Assembly: GCA_017398725.1 (NCBI GenBank)
Contig: JAFQFA010000015.1
Span: 33,806 to 97,805, forward strand
DNA: 64,000 nt
Reading direction: 5' to 3'
From: Oscillospiraceae bacterium
GTDB lineage: Bacteria > Bacillota > Clostridia > Oscillospirales > Oscillospiraceae
Shown here piece after piece: positions 50,834 to 57,707 of this stretch (its first letter is position 1; each line of letters opens with the position of its first letter). The notes under the pieces were generated by a model. It ran no database searches. It was not told the origin of the DNA and worked only from the letters and a program-made list of their open reading frames with translations. The position numbers and the translations under genes are program-made.

Positions 50834-51550
50834 TTAGTGCCTCACTTTCCGGGAGGAAGGCTTTTGCGGTTCCTCATCCATTTCGGGAATGCTTCCCAAC
50901 ACCGGCAGCGGGCAGATCTTTTCCAAATCTTCCTTTTTGCCGATCCGATTATCCATCAACAGCTGGGCAACCACCACAGCCGCTGCCAAAACGCCGCCGA
51001 CCACGAACGCCAAAATGGTGCTGCTGGTGTAGCTGGGAGAATAACGGCTCTTGGGAATCCGGGCGTAGTCCACCACTTTTGCGGTGCTGCCGGGAATGAT
51101 CTTGGTAATCTCGCCGGGTGCCACCTCTGCGATCACATTGGCAAGGTCCGCCGCCAGCTGGGGATCCGGTGCGATCACGGAAACCTTGAACATCTCCGTT
51201 TCGCCTACAGCGGAGGCTCTGAGCATACCGCGGATCTGATCGGCAGTAATGTTCAGGTTGCTGGCTTCGGCTACCTTGGAAAGAACCGTGTGGCTGGAAA
51301 TGATATTGGTATAAGTTTCCACCAAGCGCTGGGCAACCGCCAAGTCCGAGGAGGACATGTACTGGCTGTTGACACCGGAGCTGTTATTGACATACATCGT
51401 TACATCCGCCTTATATGTAGGGGTAACGAAATTGGCGGTATAGACCAGCATACCTAAGCCTGCGATCACCGCGCACAAAATGATGGCCCAAATCTGCTTA
51501 AGCAGCGCTGTGCCAATCTCTCTCAAGTCGAGTTCAATGGTTTCGTTCAT
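50834..51550 (-). CDS. Wzz/CapA-type chain-length determinant, kinase activator
   Basis: 238-residue membrane adaptor: N-terminal IELDLREIGTALLKQIWAI and helix (about 18-42), an extracytoplasmic Wzz domain, then a second helix (about 175-200) before a C-terminal cytoplasmic tail ending in Pro/Ser/Lys-rich sequence that would activate CpsD. The start at 51550 has AAGGAG seven bases upstream. First gene of the eight-gene operon with a near-consensus promoter. Confidence 0.92.
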   Translation of the reverse strand: MNETIELDLREIGTALLKQIWAIILCAVIAGLGMLVYTANFVTPTYKADVTMYVNNSSGVNSQYMSSSDLAVAQRLVETYTNIISSHTVLSKVAEASNLNITADQIRGMLRASAVGETEMFKVSVIAPDPQLAADLANVIAEVAPGEITKIIPGSTAKVVDYARIPKSRYSPSYTSSTILAFVVGGVLAAAVVVAQLLMDNRIGKKEDLEKICPLPVLGSIPEMDEEPQKPSSRKVRH

Positions 51551-51655
51551 TTTTCTTCTCCTTACCGGTTCCGCCCCGGTCTCTACAAGAGGCGAACCTG
51601 TTTGCTTTGGATGCTTCATGGGTGCATCACGGCATAGTAATAGACTTACAGGCTA

Positions 51656-51684
51656 ATTCTATCACAAAGCAACTGCCTTGTCAA
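51656..51684 (-). promoter_or_regulatory. Promoter of the cps/PqqD/ABC operon
   Basis: TTGACA, 17-base spacer, TAGAAT on the minus strand, about 105 bases upstream of the first gene. Confidence 0.75.
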
Positions 51685-51735
51685 CGGATGATCCGGCATG
51701 ATAAACGTGGAAAATCCTTGCGCTCAAGTGGATTT

Positions 51736-52425
51736 TTACAATATCTCCCGCAGGTCTACCGCCACCGGCAGGCGCACATCCATGGTATCGGGGGTAACCG
51801 CGCAATCTACCGCCAAAACGGCCACGCCGGCTTTCGCCGCAGAGCGCAGTGCCCGACCAAAAGCAGCATCGGTGGTATCATTGGGATGCAGATATTTTAC
51901 ATCTGACATCTGAATCACAAACAAAACATAGGCCCCGAAGCCTTCCTGCGCCGCTTTCTGCAACCCCCGCAGATGCTTGGTTCCCCGCTGTGTGGGCGCA
52001 TCCGGAAAGGCACATACGCCGTCATTTTCCAATGTGACCCCTTTGACCTCTAAAAAACAGGTCTTCCCATCTTTCACAAAAGAAAAATCGAACCTCGAAT
52101 CTGCATGTTTTACCTCCGGGCGAAGCTGGGAGATCTCACCCAAACCGCCCGCTTCCAGCCACTGCCGGACCGCAATATTCGGGGCTTGGGAATCCATATT
52201 GATCAGCCTTTCCCCTTTTTGTACCGCGATCAAGTCGAAGGCGGTCTTTCGGGCGGGATTAGAGGCTCTTTGGCACCACACCGTGGTGCCGGGCAACAAC
52301 AATTCCCGGCATCTGCCTGTATTTTTCACGTGGCACACCTGCGTTGCTCCGTCAATCATCACATGGGCGATAAACCGGTTGGGCCGGGAAACAAACTGCC
52401 CCTTTACCATATTGTCATAGTGCAA
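51736..52425 (-). CDS. sfsA: SfsA-family nuclease-like protein
   Basis: About 229 residues. Matches SfsA throughout: FVSRPNRFIAHV near 11, HVKNTGRCRELLLPG near 32, then the PD-(D/E)xK-like core DSRFDFSFV...FLEVKGVTLE, FPDAPTQRGTKHLR, and a C-terminal VAVLAVDC. Originally linked to maltose use in E. coli, the family is now viewed as nucleic-acid-binding; its role is unclear. The start is taken as TTG at 52425 with GGGGGA at six-base spacing; a TTG two codons earlier abuts the site and an ATG at 52410 lacks one. Confidence 0.9.
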   Translation of the reverse strand: MHYDNMVKGQFVSRPNRFIAHVMIDGATQVCHVKNTGRCRELLLPGTTVWCQRASNPARKTAFDLIAVQKGERLINMDSQAPNIAVRQWLEAGGLGEISQLRPEVKHADSRFDFSFVKDGKTCFLEVKGVTLENDGVCAFPDAPTQRGTKHLRGLQKAAQEGFGAYVLFVIQMSDVKYLHPNDTTDAAFGRALRSAAKAGVAVLAVDCAVTPDTMDVRLPVAVDLREIL

Positions 52426-52448
52426 ATCCAATCCCCCTTTCTTTTTAT

Positions 52449-52477
52449 AGCATAGCAGAAAATTTATCCCTTGCCAA
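52449..52477 (-). promoter_or_regulatory. Promoter of sfsA
   Basis: TTGGCA, 17-base spacer, TATGCT on the minus strand, 24 bases before the start. Confidence 0.6.
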
Positions 52478-52491
52478 GACCGAATAAGGGG

Positions 52492-52519
52492 TTGACAATT
52501 CCCATAAATATGTTATAAT
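52492..52519 (+). promoter_or_regulatory. Promoter of tRNA-Val(CAC)
   Basis: TTGACA, 16-base spacer, TATAAT, 16 bases before the tRNA. Confidence 0.9.
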
Positions 52520-52534
52520 GCTTAAGCACAACAC

Positions 52535-52611
52535 GGAGGCTTAGCTCAGCTGGTTAGAGCGCATGCTTCACACGCATGAGGTCACAGGTTCGAGTCCCGT
52601 AGTCTCCACCA
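52535..52611 (+). tRNA. tRNA-Val(CAC)
   Basis: 77 bases with encoded CCA. The acceptor GGAGGCT pairs with AGTCTCC, the anticodon loop is TTCACAC between CATGC and GCATG, and the T-arm is ACAGG-TTCGAGT-CCCGT. Reads GUG. It is followed by its own terminator and then by an AT-rich island. Confidence 0.96.
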
Positions 52612-52613
52612 AA

Positions 52614-52650
52614 AAAGAAGTAACTTTTGTCTACCAAAAGTTACTTCTTT
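52614..52650 (+). terminator. Terminator of tRNA-Val(CAC)
   Basis: Sixteen-base stem AAAGAAGTAACTTTTG/CAAAAGTTACTTCTTT followed by TTTTA. Confidence 0.92.
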
Positions 52651-52656
52651 TTTTAT

Positions 52657-52841
52657 CCAAGCCGCAGGCTTGGCATATCATCGCCGCACGAAGTGCGGTG
52701 CATATCATCAAGGTCGGCAAGCCGACCTTGTATCTCATCACGCGCCAGCGTGTATTTTTCCTGCGGCTTGATGAGATGCAACACTGTGTGTTGATGATAT
52801 GCAATTCCGACGGAATTGATGATATACAAGGCTTCACCTTG
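52657..52841 (+). ncRNA. Nested multi-hairpin array (structured noncoding element)
   Basis: Seven short hairpins: 52657-52673, 52684-52698, 52710-52729, 52739-52752, 52779-52793, 52802-52818 and 52827-52841. They are joined by ten-base linkers. The left linkers (GCATATCATC twice, GTATCTCATC) are complementary to the right linkers in reverse order (GATGAGATGC, GATGATATGC, GATGATATAC; 10/10 with one G-U, 10/10, and 9/10). The whole therefore folds into a three-tier central stem with hairpins projecting from each junction. It contains no ORF and its right end is the -35 box of the four-helix-bundle gene. Confidence 0.8.
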
Positions 52842-52867
52842 ATTTGTTTACGGAAAAGCAGTATAAT
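52839..52867 (+). promoter_or_regulatory. Promoter at the edge of the hairpin array
   Basis: TTGATT, 17-base spacer, TATAAT; the -35 box overlaps the last hairpin, so DNA or RNA folding of the array could influence initiation. Confidence 0.7.
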
Positions 52868-52888
52868 TCTCTTGGAAGGAGTGGTTTT

Positions 52889-53236
52889 ATGTCTAAGAAC
52901 TATTTGCTGATATATTCTGAGCAGCTTGCAACAGAAATAGAATTGCTTTGTCAAAACATAAAGGCATCATCTAACACTCTTTTCCAGATCCGTAAAAGTT
53001 CAAGCAGCGTTTATGCCAATATTCGCGAAGCCAATTACGGTCAAAGTAAAGCGGATATGCTGTCTAAATTTGAAATTGCACTTAAAGAATGCAGTGAAAC
53101 CGAAGGATGGTTACAGTTGTTGTTTAATACACAGGCGATAAACGAGGAAACATTCAAATCTCATCGTAATCTTTGTGGTCGCATCAGACGAATGTTAATT
53201 GCAAGTTGCAAAACATTGAAGGAGAATGCAAAATGA
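52889..53236 (+). CDS. Four-helix-bundle protein (S23/Avd-like)
   Basis: 115 residues, all helical. It matches the S23 ribosomal-intervening-sequence/Avd-like four-helix-bundle family: IRKSSSSVYANIREANYGQS near 48 is the conserved SxxxxANIxE motif between helices 2 and 3, and FEIALKECSETEGWLQLL near 75 is helix 3. Relatives are encoded within 23S rRNA intervening sequences and as accessory proteins of diversity-generating retroelements; they form basic pentamers that bind nucleic acid. GGAAGGAG precedes the ATG at 52889. AT-rich gene in an AT-rich island directly behind the hairpin array; ATGA overlap with the next gene. Confidence 0.88.
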   Translation: MSKNYLLIYSEQLATEIELLCQNIKASSNTLFQIRKSSSSVYANIREANYGQSKADMLSKFEIALKECSETEGWLQLLFNTQAINEETFKSHRNLCGRIRRMLIASCKTLKENAK

Positions 53237-53595
53237 AAAAGAAAGTGATACTTATAATTGTTATTGTTGGTATTTTAATTCCAGCCGTACTTTGGGCATC
53301 GGCTCTAATCAAATGTGAGATACTTACGCAAAAATATTATGATGATTTTAAACAAGCGTATACACAAAATACAACGCTTGGAGAAATGGAATATTTCAAA
53401 GTATTAAGCTGCGACGAAAATATAGCCGAGGTCTATTATGTCAGCAAAGGTATGACAGACGCCAATGTATTAACATTCGAAAACAACAATGGCGTATGGC
53501 AAGAAATATCTTGGAAAACAATTTGGTCTACATCGGGAAGTGCATCCGAAGTTATATATCCATATTGGTGGCACTTTATTTACGGCGGATTATAA
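53233..53595 (+). CDS. Small single-pass membrane protein, unknown function
   Basis: 120 residues: a basic start MKKKVILIIVIVGILIPAVLW gives one membrane helix or uncleaved signal, then a small extracytoplasmic domain (about 30-118) with alternating strands, e.g. EYFKVLSCDENIAEVYYVSKG and NGVWQEISWKTIWS. No known motif recognised. Its ATG overlaps the four-helix-bundle stop (ATGA) and GGAG lies upstream, so the two are expressed together. AT-rich; limited to the island between tRNA-Val(CAC) and the second terminator. Confidence 0.75.
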   Translation: MKKKVILIIVIVGILIPAVLWASALIKCEILTQKYYDDFKQAYTQNTTLGEMEYFKVLSCDENIAEVYYVSKGMTDANVLTFENNNGVWQEISWKTIWSTSGSASEVIYPYWWHFIYGGL

Positions 53596-53660
53596 TTGTT
53601 ATACTACTTTTAGTATTTCTTACCCCTATTTACACTACTTTTAGTCGCTCTTTCGCAAAC

Positions 53661-53690
53661 AAAAACCCCGTCCGAAAGGATGGGGTTTTT
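53661..53690 (+). terminator. Terminator closing the island
   Basis: Stem AAAAACCCCGTCC/GGATGGGGTTTTT with GAAA loop, extended by CAAAC/GTTTG. Confidence 0.9.
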
Positions 53691-53714
53691 TGTTTGGTAT
53701 CGGCATTCAGACAA

Positions 53715-53790
53715 GGGACTCGAACCCATTTATATGGAGGTGTCGGTGGACACTTTCTGCCACCGGGTCAAAAAACTGAACATCTGCATA
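53715..53790. repeat. Inverted T-arm copy of tRNA-Val(CAC) with hairpins
   Basis: GGGACTCGAACC at 53715-53726 is the exact reverse complement of 52587-52598 in tRNA-Val(CAC). It is followed by the hairpins GTGTC/GACAC and CGGTGG/CCACCG, then GGGTCAAAAAACTG, resembling the order of hairpins and the AGTTCAAAAACTGG segment after tRNA-Val(GAC) at 11706-11763. No gene is present between 53596 and the PHP start at 53900. Confidence 0.6.
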
Positions 53791-53811
53791 GTCTTGCCTC
53801 ACCAGTCAAAA

Positions 53812-53840
53812 TTGACACACCTTGTCTGCCGTGATACACT
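53812..53840 (+). promoter_or_regulatory. Promoter of the PHP-TIM-M20 operon
   Basis: TTGACA, 17-base spacer, TACACT; 60 bases before the GTG start. Confidence 0.75.
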
Positions 53841-53899
53841 TGTTACAAGTAGGCACATGCGATAGATTATGCAAAAAATCGTGCCGGGTGAGGTGCTTT

Positions 53900-54718
53900 G
53901 TGAAATTACAGAATCTTCACACCCATACCAGCTTCTGTGACGGCAAAAACAGCATTGCGCAGATCGTCCAATCCGCCATTGACTTGGGAATGTCCTCCAT
54001 CGGCTTGAGCGGCCATGCTGCCCTGCCTTTTCCTTGCAGCTGGGCGATGAAAGCGGAAGATGTCCCTTTATACTATACAGAGGCACGAAGGCAGCAGGCG
54101 CTTTTTGCCGGGAAAATTCCGGTTTATGTAGGCATTGAGCAGGATTACTACTCGCCAACGCCGGCGTATCCCTACGAATACATCATTGGTGGCGTGCACT
54201 ATGTCAAAAAGAATGATCGGAATTATTCCATGGATCATTCTGCGCAAGCGCTGATGGACGCCGCCAAAGAAAGTTACGGCGGAGATCTTTACGGCCTTGC
54301 GGAGGATTACTATGCCACCGTCGCAAAGGTCGCAGACAAAACCGGTTGTCAGATCGTTGCCCACTTTGATCTGATCTGCAAGCATAATCAGGATGACTGC
54401 CTGTTTGATACCAATCACCCTCGTTATAGGACGGCTGCGCTGGATGCATTGGATGCCCTGTGCGGCAAGGATCTGATTTTCGAGATCAACACCGGTGCCA
54501 TGTCCAGAGGGGTTCGAACCACACCTTATCCTGACAAAAAACTGCTTTTGGCTATGCGGCAGCGGAATCTGCCTATCTGCATTTGCGCCGATTCCCATAG
54601 CGCAAACACTTTGCTTTACGCCTTTCGGGAAGCAGCAGAACTGGCAAGAAGCTGCGGCTACAAAGAATGTATGTACTGGGACGGTAAACACTTTTACCCC
54701 GATCAGCTTCCCTTTTAG
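53900..54718 (+). CDS. PHP-domain phosphoesterase (histidinol-phosphatase-like)
   Basis: 272 residues. PHP motifs: NLHTHTSFCDGKNS near 4, GLSGHAALP near 31, GIEQDYY near 78, IVAHFDLICKHN near 155, and CADSHSANTL near 235, which bind a trinuclear metal centre. Closest in layout to HisK-type histidinol phosphatases, but no his genes are near and the next two genes suggest a sugar-acid or amido-sugar route. The start is GTG at 53900 with GAGGTG upstream; no ATG is nearby in frame with a site. Confidence 0.82.
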   Translation: MKLQNLHTHTSFCDGKNSIAQIVQSAIDLGMSSIGLSGHAALPFPCSWAMKAEDVPLYYTEARRQQALFAGKIPVYVGIEQDYYSPTPAYPYEYIIGGVHYVKKNDRNYSMDHSAQALMDAAKESYGGDLYGLAEDYYATVAKVADKTGCQIVAHFDLICKHNQDDCLFDTNHPRYRTAALDALDALCGKDLIFEINTGAMSRGVRTTPYPDKKLLLAMRQRNLPICICADSHSANTLLYAFREAAELARSCGYKECMYWDGKHFYPDQLPF

Positions 54719-54736
54719 CACCAGAGGAGGATTTAT

Positions 54737-55660
54737 ATGAAAATCGCAACCACCACCACAGATTTCGGCATGTTTTGCACCAACGACGAAGAACGCATCC
54801 GCCAATTGCATAAGGCAGGCTTTCGTTACATCGACCTTGGTATATACGGGATGACCCCCGATTCTCCCTACATGCGTCCTGATTGGCGTGATACGGTAAA
54901 CAGGCTCAAGGCTGTAGCTGACGAATTGGGCATGGAATTTGTGCAGGCTCACAGCCCCATTGGTAATCCCCTTTCCGATGACCCACAGCATGTACAGATG
55001 GTCACCGACGCCACCATCCGTTCCATTGAGGTGTGCCAGATGCTGGGTATCAAAGAAACCGTGTCCCACGGAGGAAAGATCGAAGGAATTTCCAAAGAGG
55101 AATTTTTTGACAGAAACAAAGCCTTTTTTCAAAAGCTGATTCCCACTATGGAAAAATGCGGCGTCAATGTACTGTGTGAAAATTCCAGCACCGTCAACAG
55201 CGGCACCAAATATGCTCTGAAAAACGGCAAGGATATGCGTCAGTTTATTGAATATGTGGATCACCCCCTGTTCCATGGCTGCTGGGATACCGGCCACGCC
55301 AATCAGGAAGGCCCGCAATACAATGAGATCATGGCGCTGGGCGAACATCTTCACGCCATTCATTACAACGACAATCACGGTGTCACCGACGATCACTTGA
55401 TCCCGTTTTTCGGCAGGCTGAACCACGATGAGATCATGAACGCCCTGATCGATGTGGGCTTCAAGGGATATTTCACCATGGAATGTGTCTGGACTCTGAT
55501 CCGGTTCAACCAAGTTACAGGAAAAAGAAACCGTTTCGAGAAAGACGGTATGATCCCAAAGCTAAATGAGCCCCAACTGTTTATGCAGCAGCATTTAGAG
55601 GCACTCATGTACGACACAGCAAAATGGATGCTGGAACAGTATGACCTGTTTGAGGCGTAA
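54737..55660 (+). CDS. Xylose-isomerase-like TIM-barrel epimerase/isomerase
   Basis: 307 residues of the sugar phosphate isomerase/epimerase (AP-endonuclease 2-like) fold. ITTTTDFGM-type N-terminal strand, EFVQAHSPIGNP near 74 with a metal histidine, VLCENSST near 150 (metal glutamate), HGCWDTGHANQEG near 181, HYNDNHG near 215 and FTMECVW near 250. The substrate is unassigned; typically a ketose or inositol derivative. GAGGAGG lies before the ATG, 18 bases after the PHP stop, in one operon. Confidence 0.85.
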   Translation: MKIATTTTDFGMFCTNDEERIRQLHKAGFRYIDLGIYGMTPDSPYMRPDWRDTVNRLKAVADELGMEFVQAHSPIGNPLSDDPQHVQMVTDATIRSIEVCQMLGIKETVSHGGKIEGISKEEFFDRNKAFFQKLIPTMEKCGVNVLCENSSTVNSGTKYALKNGKDMRQFIEYVDHPLFHGCWDTGHANQEGPQYNEIMALGEHLHAIHYNDNHGVTDDHLIPFFGRLNHDEIMNALIDVGFKGYFTMECVWTLIRFNQVTGKRNRFEKDGMIPKLNEPQLFMQQHLEALMYDTAKWMLEQYDLFEA

Positions 55661-55678
55661 TAAGGAGGAATCTTCACT

Positions 55679-56968
55679 ATGGATAAAAAGCAGCAAGTGA
55701 TCCGGTGGCTGGAAGACCACAGGCAAGACTATGTGGATCTTCTGCAAAAACTGGTACGCATCCCCTCCTTTTCCGGCAACGAATACAATGTGCAGATGGC
55801 TGTGAAGGAATATGCCGAATCCCACGGCTTTGCTGTGGAAGCCATGGCCTTTGACGAAGAAGGAAAGCGCCCCAACCTGCGAATCACCTACCCCGGTACC
55901 GGCGGCGGCAAGCGGCTGCTGCTGGATTGTCACTGCGATACCGTACCTGTAGAACCCGGTGAAACATGGGAACACGAGCCCTTCTCCGGTGACTACGACG
56001 GGGAGTGGGTCTATGGCAGAGGTTCTACCGACAACAAGTGGGGCATCACCGCCATTTTGATGACCCTGCGCGCTTTAAAGGAATGTGGCGTAACACTCTC
56101 CGGCGATGTGATCATGCAATCTGCCGTGGGTGAAGAACCCAATTGCGACAGCCGCCGCTATCTTGGCGCCGGCGCGATGGTGCGGGCCATTGAACCGAAG
56201 CCGGATGCATGTATCGTCTGCGAAGGCAGTATCAAGAAGGTTGGTACGGAAACGCCCCGCAACCTGAAATTCTCTTTGAAAATTGAAGGCAAGGGCTGCC
56301 ACCCCTGCTCCCGCCGCCAGTGTGTATTCCCCCAGAATGACGGCATCCCCTCCGGCAGCGCAAAGGGTGTGGATGCACTGCAAAAGGCAATGATCATCAT
56401 CGACGCCTTGTACCGTCTGGAACGAGAGCTTTCCACCGATTACAACCGTGGCGGTCTGGTGGGCACCGGCGGCGCAGCAGATGCCCCCCGGGATACCATC
56501 GGCGCAGTGACCATTACCCCCATTGAGATCAAGGGTGGCGGTGTCAACTCTCTGATCCCCAGCGTAGCGCTGCAGTACTCCGCCCACTACTCCGCCCAAT
56601 TCACCCGGGAAGAAATGGAAGGCTTGATCCGCAGCACCATCCAAAACGCCGCCAACACTGACCTGTGGCTGCGGGAGCATCCGCCGGTAATGGAAGTATC
56701 TGCCGCCAACGACGGCTTCTACACCGATATCCGCCACCCGCTGGTGGAGCTGGTCAAGCAGGCACACCTGCAGGTTTGCGGCGAGCCCACTAACGCCAGC
56801 GGCTGGCCTGCCGGCTGTAACGCAGATGCCATGAACGATGTTGTTCCCTGTGTGGTGTACGGCCCCACAGGAGAAGGCGCCCATACCGTCAACGAGCGCA
56901 GCAATGTGCAGGATGTTTTGGATACCTGCAAGGTATACGCCACAGCTGCCATGGATTTCTGCAAATGA
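55679..56968 (+). CDS. M20-family metallopeptidase/deacylase
   Basis: 429 residues of the ArgE/DapE/M20 family. Zinc site residues: LLLDCHCDTVPVEPG near 82, GRGSTDNKWG near 118 (bridging Asp), SAVGEEPNCDS near 148 (catalytic Glu-Glu) and a C-terminal GEGAHTVNE histidine near 405. Note ADCHCDTV-type HCD rather than HxD: the histidine-x-aspartate is H-C-D here. Cleaves an amide bond in an N-acyl amino acid or peptide. Third gene of the operon (18-base gap with AAGGAGG), followed by a shared terminator. Confidence 0.9.
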   Translation: MDKKQQVIRWLEDHRQDYVDLLQKLVRIPSFSGNEYNVQMAVKEYAESHGFAVEAMAFDEEGKRPNLRITYPGTGGGKRLLLDCHCDTVPVEPGETWEHEPFSGDYDGEWVYGRGSTDNKWGITAILMTLRALKECGVTLSGDVIMQSAVGEEPNCDSRRYLGAGAMVRAIEPKPDACIVCEGSIKKVGTETPRNLKFSLKIEGKGCHPCSRRQCVFPQNDGIPSGSAKGVDALQKAMIIIDALYRLERELSTDYNRGGLVGTGGAADAPRDTIGAVTITPIEIKGGGVNSLIPSVALQYSAHYSAQFTREEMEGLIRSTIQNAANTDLWLREHPPVMEVSAANDGFYTDIRHPLVELVKQAHLQVCGEPTNASGWPAGCNADAMNDVVPCVVYGPTGEGAHTVNERSNVQDVLDTCKVYATAAMDFCK

Positions 56969-56982
56969 ATATATGACGCAAA

Positions 56983-57017
56983 AAATGCCACCGGCTACGA
57001 AATAACCGGTGGCATTT
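56983..57017. terminator. Bidirectional terminator
   Basis: Twelve-base stem AAATGCCACCGG/CCGGTGGCATTT between the M20 gene and the convergent HAD gene. Confidence 0.88.
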
Positions 57018-57020
57018 TCA

Positions 57021-57707
57021 TTATAAGCATGCAAGCAGATTTTCCAATTCTGTAATGGATTCAATGCGGTAGGTGGGCTGCTGTTGCAAGGTGCAAGTTT
57101 TTTCCTTAGGCGCAACCCAGCAAGTGGGAATGCCGGCATTTTGACCGCCTAAAATATCAGAAGACAGGCTATCGCCTACCATCAGCACTTTTTGGATGTC
57201 AAAATCAGGAATATGGGCAAAGCAATAGTCGAAAAAGCCTTTTCCCGGCTTATTGACACCCACATCCTGTGAAATAAAAATGCCTTCCACCATTTGTTCC
57301 AAACCGGCGCTTTCGATCCGCCGCCGCTGGACCACGGATGTGCCGTTACTTGCCAGAAACACCCGGTATTTTTGGCTCAAAGAGGCAATTGCCGCCGCTG
57401 CACCGGGGAGGAAGTAATGACCGCTCCCCAAATTCTCCATATAGGCATGGGCCGTGGCTACCGGGTCGGCATCCACACCCATTTCCGCAAACAGCACCCG
57501 AAACCGGCCATGGAGCACCTCATCCCGGGTAATCGCACCCTTTTCCAGCTGTTTCCAGTGCCAGTCGTTGATCTGACTGTACCGGGCACAGACCTCCTGC
57601 GTAGGCTCCAAGCCCGCATCGGCCAACGTTTTACGGATGGCAACATATTCCTGTTTCTTAAAATCCAATATGGTATCATCCAGATCGATAAGCAAAATCT
57701 CAAACAT
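57021..57707 (-). CDS. YjjG/YfnB-type HAD phosphatase
   Basis: 228 residues. HAD motif I LLIDLDDTILDF at about 5-16 with the nucleophile aspartate, a helical cap (about 18-90), motif II SNGTS near 114, motif III lysine in NKPGKGFF near 150, and motif IV MVGDSLSSDILGG near 172. The TIGR02254 group hydrolyses nucleotides such as non-canonical dNMPs and various sugar phosphates. The start at 57707 has AGGAG eight bases upstream and overlaps the rsmA stop by eight bases, so it is probably in the rsmA operon. Confidence 0.88.
   Translation of the reverse strand: MFEILLIDLDDTILDFKKQEYVAIRKTLADAGLEPTQEVCARYSQINDWHWKQLEKGAITRDEVLHGRFRVLFAEMGVDADPVATAHAYMENLGSGHYFLPGAAAAIASLSQKYRVFLASNGTSVVQRRRIESAGLEQMVEGIFISQDVGVNKPGKGFFDYCFAHIPDFDIQKVLMVGDSLSSDILGGQNAGIPTCWVAPKEKTCTLQQQPTYRIESITELENLLACL

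Noticed and set aside
45620-51619. Complete capsule biosynthesis cluster
   Set aside because: Only the regulatory Wzz/kinase/phosphatase trio is present; no glycosyltransferase, flippase, polymerase or sugar-nucleotide gene is in the window.
52657-52841. CRISPR array in the hairpin region
   Set aside because: Repeats are only ten bases, are complementary between halves rather than direct, spacing is irregular and no cas genes are near; the pattern is a nested palindrome.
52889-53236. Diversity-generating retroelement based on the Avd-like protein
   Set aside because: No reverse transcriptase, template/variable repeat pair or target gene is seen in the flanking sequence.
54068-55513. Minus-strand open frame spanning the PHP and TIM-barrel genes
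   Set aside because: It crosses two well-supported genes with family motifs and has no start signal.
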